A stretch of 64,000 nt of DNA from Peptidiphaga gingivicola (GTDB lineage: Bacteria; Actinomycetota; Actinomycetes; Actinomycetales; Actinomycetaceae), in the NCBI RefSeq assembly GCF_001652275.1, contig NZ_LVZK01000001.1, forward strand, positions 1,302,001-1,366,000, in the 5' to 3' direction. Positions 61,694-64,000 of the stretch are shown one piece after another. Position 1 is the first letter of the stretch. Each line of letters begins with the position of its first letter. The notes under the pieces were generated by a model. That model worked only from the letters and a program-made list of their open reading frames with translations. It did not search any database and had not been told where the DNA came from. The translations under genes and the position numbers were made by a program.

Positions 61694-62326
61694 ATGAAGG
61701 TCGATTCCGTCGTCGTCGGAAGCTATCACGCCAACTGCTACGTTCTGCGCGAAGGGACGGCGACGATCGTCGTCGACCCAGGAGACGAACCCGCCGAAGT
61801 GCTCGGCCTCATCGATTCTGCGGACGACGTCGGCTCGACGGGCGACGTGCAGATCGTCGCCTCCCACTGCCACTGCGACCACATCGGCGCCGTCAACGAG
61901 GTGGCCGGGGCATATGGCGCCTCCTTCGCCGTCGGGCGCGAGGACGGGCACGCCGTGGCCGACCCCCATCTTTCGGGCTTCGACGAAGAGGGGCGCGACT
62001 ATCGGGTCGAAAAAGTCGATCGGCTGTTAGACGACGGCGACGAGATCGCCCTTGGCCCCTACCGCTTCCGGGTCATATCGACGCCCGGCCACACTCCGGG
62101 GTCCATTTGCCTCTACTGCGCCGAACTCAATCTCATGTTCACCGGCGACACCCTCTTTGCCAACGGGATCGGGCGCACGGACTTCATTCGAGGCGACGCC
62201 GAGGCGATGCGCCGAACCTGCTCCAGGCTCGGAACGTATCCCGACTCTACGATCCTCCTTCCCGGACACGGTCCCTCGACGCGACTGGGCGTCGAAAAGG
62301 CGCGAAACCCTCTGCTGCGCGCATAA
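61694..62326 (+). CDS. Metallo-beta-lactamase-fold hydrolase (glyoxalase II-like)
   Basis: 210 residues. Two-metal site: SHCHCDHIG (the HxHxDH motif), His in STPGHTPGS, Asp in FTGDTLFANGIGRTDF and His in LPGHGPST. These are the landmarks of glyoxalase II-like thioester hydrolases. It could cleave a CoA or other thioester, but the bound cofactor is unknown. ATG at 61694 with AAGGGAAG upstream; the frame before it is not coding. It sits between the cai operon and the TetR/fixA pair. Confidence 0.88.
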   Translation: MKVDSVVVGSYHANCYVLREGTATIVVDPGDEPAEVLGLIDSADDVGSTGDVQIVASHCHCDHIGAVNEVAGAYGASFAVGREDGHAVADPHLSGFDEEGRDYRVEKVDRLLDDGDEIALGPYRFRVISTPGHTPGSICLYCAELNLMFTGDTLFANGIGRTDFIRGDAEAMRRTCSRLGTYPDSTILLPGHGPSTRLGVEKARNPLLRA

Positions 62327-62469
62327 AAGAAACCCTCTGCTGCGCAAAACCAGCCGGGGCGGCTCCTTCCGTCAAAGCGGCCTTCCGCCCGTCCACGCGA
62401 TCAGAGCGACGAATCGGCGCCGTCTGCCTGTGATTTTCTCTTGCGCGCCCGTGTGTTAGGAGACGTGCG

Positions 62470-63105
62470 TCAGGACACCGAGCGCAGGGCCTGCAGAGGC
62501 AAAGCGTCGAGCTGGTCGTTGACTAGGTTTTCCACGTATTCGGGAATTTCGCCGAGGAAACAATCGATGTTCTCCGGCATGAGCGAAAAGGCGCGCATGA
62601 GCACTGAGCCTTCGATGGCGTCGAGAAGACGTGTGACGGACGTCCCCTCCGGAAGAAGGCCGGCCGATTTGAACTCCCACAGGCGCGTGCGGATTGCGGC
62701 GATCGGGTCTTGATACGTATGGAGGTAAGCGGCGCGGACCACGGGATTGACTTCGCAGGCCATCTCGACGAACAGGCGTCTGACCGCCTGCGCATGTTCG
62801 CCGAGGTACAGCCGCATTCGATATTCGGCCTCGTTGGACAACACTTCTCGCGCACTGTCGCCGACCGGCCCGGGCGCGGCCACTACGGTCCGGAAAGCCT
62901 CGAGGAACAGTTCCTCGACGTTGGCCCACCTCGTGTACATCGACGACTTGCCGACGCCGGCGGCCTTGGCCACCTTCGTCATGTTGAAGCCGTGCCATCC
63001 GGCGTCGCCGTACAGAGCCAGGGCGGCTTTGAGTATCTTGCCGTCGGCTTCGACGTTGCGAGGCCGCCCTACGGGGCCGCGTTGGACTGCATGAATATCG
63101 ACCAC
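62470..63105 (-). CDS. TetR/AcrR-family regulator
   Basis: 211 residues. The helix-turn-helix lies at about 20-65 (GPVGRPRNVEADGKILKAAL, then FNMTKVAKAAGVGKSSMYTRW). The C-terminal domain is helical with a ligand pocket. GTG start at 63105 with GAGGAG 5 bases before; the longer frame upstream lacks a ribosome site. Its position between the cai genes and fixA, divergent from fixA, makes it a candidate regulator of both; the inducer might be a CoA ester or a betaine. This role is inferred from place only. Confidence 0.87.
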   Translation of the reverse strand: MVDIHAVQRGPVGRPRNVEADGKILKAALALYGDAGWHGFNMTKVAKAAGVGKSSMYTRWANVEELFLEAFRTVVAAPGPVGDSAREVLSNEAEYRMRLYLGEHAQAVRRLFVEMACEVNPVVRAAYLHTYQDPIAAIRTRLWEFKSAGLLPEGTSVTRLLDAIEGSVLMRAFSLMPENIDCFLGEIPEYVENLVNDQLDALPLQALRSVS

Positions 63106-63146
63106 GAAATCTCCTCGTCGTTCGTTTGGGCAAAGACCCGCGGCTG

Positions 63147-63157
63147 CGTTGACAACG
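63147..63157. promoter_or_regulatory. Palindrome near the TetR start
   Basis: CGTTGACAACG, symmetric except for the centre. A TATAAT on the minus strand (63161-63166) just upstream could be the -10 box of the TetR gene, so the palindrome would lie at its transcription start. Plausible autoregulatory site. Confidence 0.35.
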
Positions 63158-63317
63158 TCGATTATACGCAATGGACCTGGGAATTTGGAGAGACGGCTCA
63201 CAGACGCGTGGGTGTGCAAGTCTTTGGTCCTCATTGCAGAAGGAGCAGCAGGGTAACATTGACTTCAATCGAACAATTACTGTGTCCGCAGAGGTATGAA
63301 AGTTGGAAAAGACCTTT

Positions 63318-63340
63318 TTTCGGACGCAGAAAGTCCGAAA
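63318..63340. promoter_or_regulatory. Inverted repeat upstream of fixA
   Basis: TTTCGGAC, 7 bases, GTCCGAAA; perfect 8-bp arms. It could be an operator or a hairpin in the leader. Confidence 0.45.
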
Positions 63341-63406
63341 TCGGCTTCCGGGGTTGTCCGCGGGGCGTCGCAGCGCGCAATGTGGGAAACTGATGGAGCC
63401 GAAGAC

Positions 63407-63423
63407 GCGTTTCATCGAAACGC
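63407..63423. promoter_or_regulatory. Inverted repeat close to fixA
   Basis: GCGTTTC, ATC, GAAACGC; perfect 7-bp arms with a 3-base centre, about 60 bases before the fixA ATG. It has the size and symmetry of a TetR- or LacI-type operator. Apart from these sites the 63106-63484 region holds no gene. Confidence 0.5.
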
Positions 63424-63484
63424 AATCGCTTTCCACAGGGCAGTGGTGCAGCCAGGCCCTCAACAAAACAAGAGAGAGGCTTCA

Positions 63485-64000
63485 ATGACCGTAGTTGTCG
63501 CTTACAAGTACGCGGCCAATCCACAGGATGCGTCGGTCGGCGCCGACGGCGTCGTCGATTGGTCGCGGGCCAAGTCCGCCGTTTCCGAGTACGATCCCGT
63601 GGCAATCCAGCTGGGTCGCAACCTCGCGGACGCCGAGGGCGTCGAGCTCGTCGGCGTCACCGTCGGCAAGAGCGACGTGGCCGGATCGATGGCCAAGAAG
63701 AACGCCATGTCGAAGGGATTCGACAGGGGAGTCGTCGTCGCCGACGACGCGACCGCGGGATGGAACGCCACGAAGGTCGCTTCGGCGTTGGCGGAGCTCG
63801 TCAAATCCGTCGAAGGAGCGGACATTCTGCTCGCCGGCGATTCTTCGATCGACGAGGGCGCGAAGATCGTGCCGGCCCTCGTTGCCGGGTTCCTCGGATG
63901 GCCGGCCTTCCAGGGCGTCTCGGCAGTCGCCAAGACCGCCGACGGGTATGAGATTACGCAGAACGTTCCCGGTGGGAGCCGCACGATCGCCGTTTCCGGC
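63485..64000 (+). CDS. fixA: Electron transfer flavoprotein beta subunit FixA (partial)
   Basis: The first 172 residues; the gene runs past the window end. ETF-beta fold: VVVAYKYAANPQDASVG at the start, DWSRAKSAVSEYDPVAIQLG, KGFDRGVVVADDA, and ILLAGDSSIDEGAKIV, which corresponds to LILCGDGSSD of E. coli FixA. In the cai/fix system FixAB deliver electrons to CaiA. GAGAGG before the ATG. fixB, fixC and fixX would be expected downstream, outside the window. Confidence 0.92.
   Translation, partial: MTVVVAYKYAANPQDASVGADGVVDWSRAKSAVSEYDPVAIQLGRNLADAEGVELVGVTVGKSDVAGSMAKKNAMSKGFDRGVVVADDATAGWNATKVASALAELVKSVEGADILLAGDSSIDEGAKIVPALVAGFLGWPAFQGVSAVAKTADGYEITQNVPGGSRTIAVSG

Overview
This window comes from a GC-rich actinobacterium (Actinomycetota). 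The evidence is strong GC bias at third codon positions, frequent GTG and TTG starts, long chains of genes overlapping by 4 bases (ATGA/GTGA), a GuaB plus GuaB3 pair, the actinobacterial five-helix type of SdhC, and many promoters whose -10 box sits 6-8 bases before the start codon (leaderless mRNAs). A complete respiratory nitrate reductase, a succinate dehydrogenase/fumarate reductase and a carnitine-type reductive pathway suggest a facultative anaerobe. An Actinomycetales-type host is my inference; the genus cannot be read from the sequence. No rRNA, tRNA, CRISPR array or intact mobile element was seen.

Layout. 0-2.7 kb: a lower-GC patch with two LppM-like lipoprotein genes, an internally deleted third copy and probably the tail of a fourth. 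2.8-12.1 kb: a DedA membrane protein, coaA, then a tightly overlapping run glmS-nnr-alr-tsaE-(unknown membrane protein)-tsaB-rimI (amino sugar and cell wall precursors, NAD(P)HX repair, tRNA t6A). 12.3-15.9 kb: sdhCAB with a bidirectional terminator. 15.9-22.4 kb: small stress, redox and unknown genes, a YbaB-like protein, tsaD, a THUMP-like methyltransferase, and groES behind a CIRCE operator.

22.5-38.2 kb is a nitrate respiration and molybdenum block. narK-narGHJI runs leftwards into a second set: a helix-turn-helix protein fused to MoaD, then moaE, moeA and moaC. On the other side lie mobA, a Mog/MoaB-like gene, modA, and a fused modB-modC molybdate transporter. Uptake, cofactor assembly, enzyme and nitrate/nitrite transport are thus together, although moaA and moeB are not in the window. 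38.3-46.4 kb: guaB, a DEDDh exonuclease, guaB3, a secreted polysaccharide deacetylase, an acetyltransferase and nadE. 46.5-53.5 kb: a TetR regulator, a GntR-ABC transporter unit behind a clear operator-like inverted repeat, a Gfo/Idh/MocA oxidoreductase, and a sodium:solute symporter with a small membrane partner.

54.0-64.0 kb is a carnitine-type (cai/fix) block: MFS transporter, HSL-family esterase, caiA, caiB, caiC and a MaoC hot-dog hydratase, all on the + strand, then a metallo-beta-lactamase-fold hydrolase, a TetR regulator and the start of fixA, which the window edge cuts. It resembles enterobacterial caiTABCDE/fixABCX, but a MaoC-type hydratase stands where the crotonase CaiD would be and an MFS protein where CaiT would be. 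The two most novel-looking items are this rewired cai operon and the HTH-MoaD fusion.
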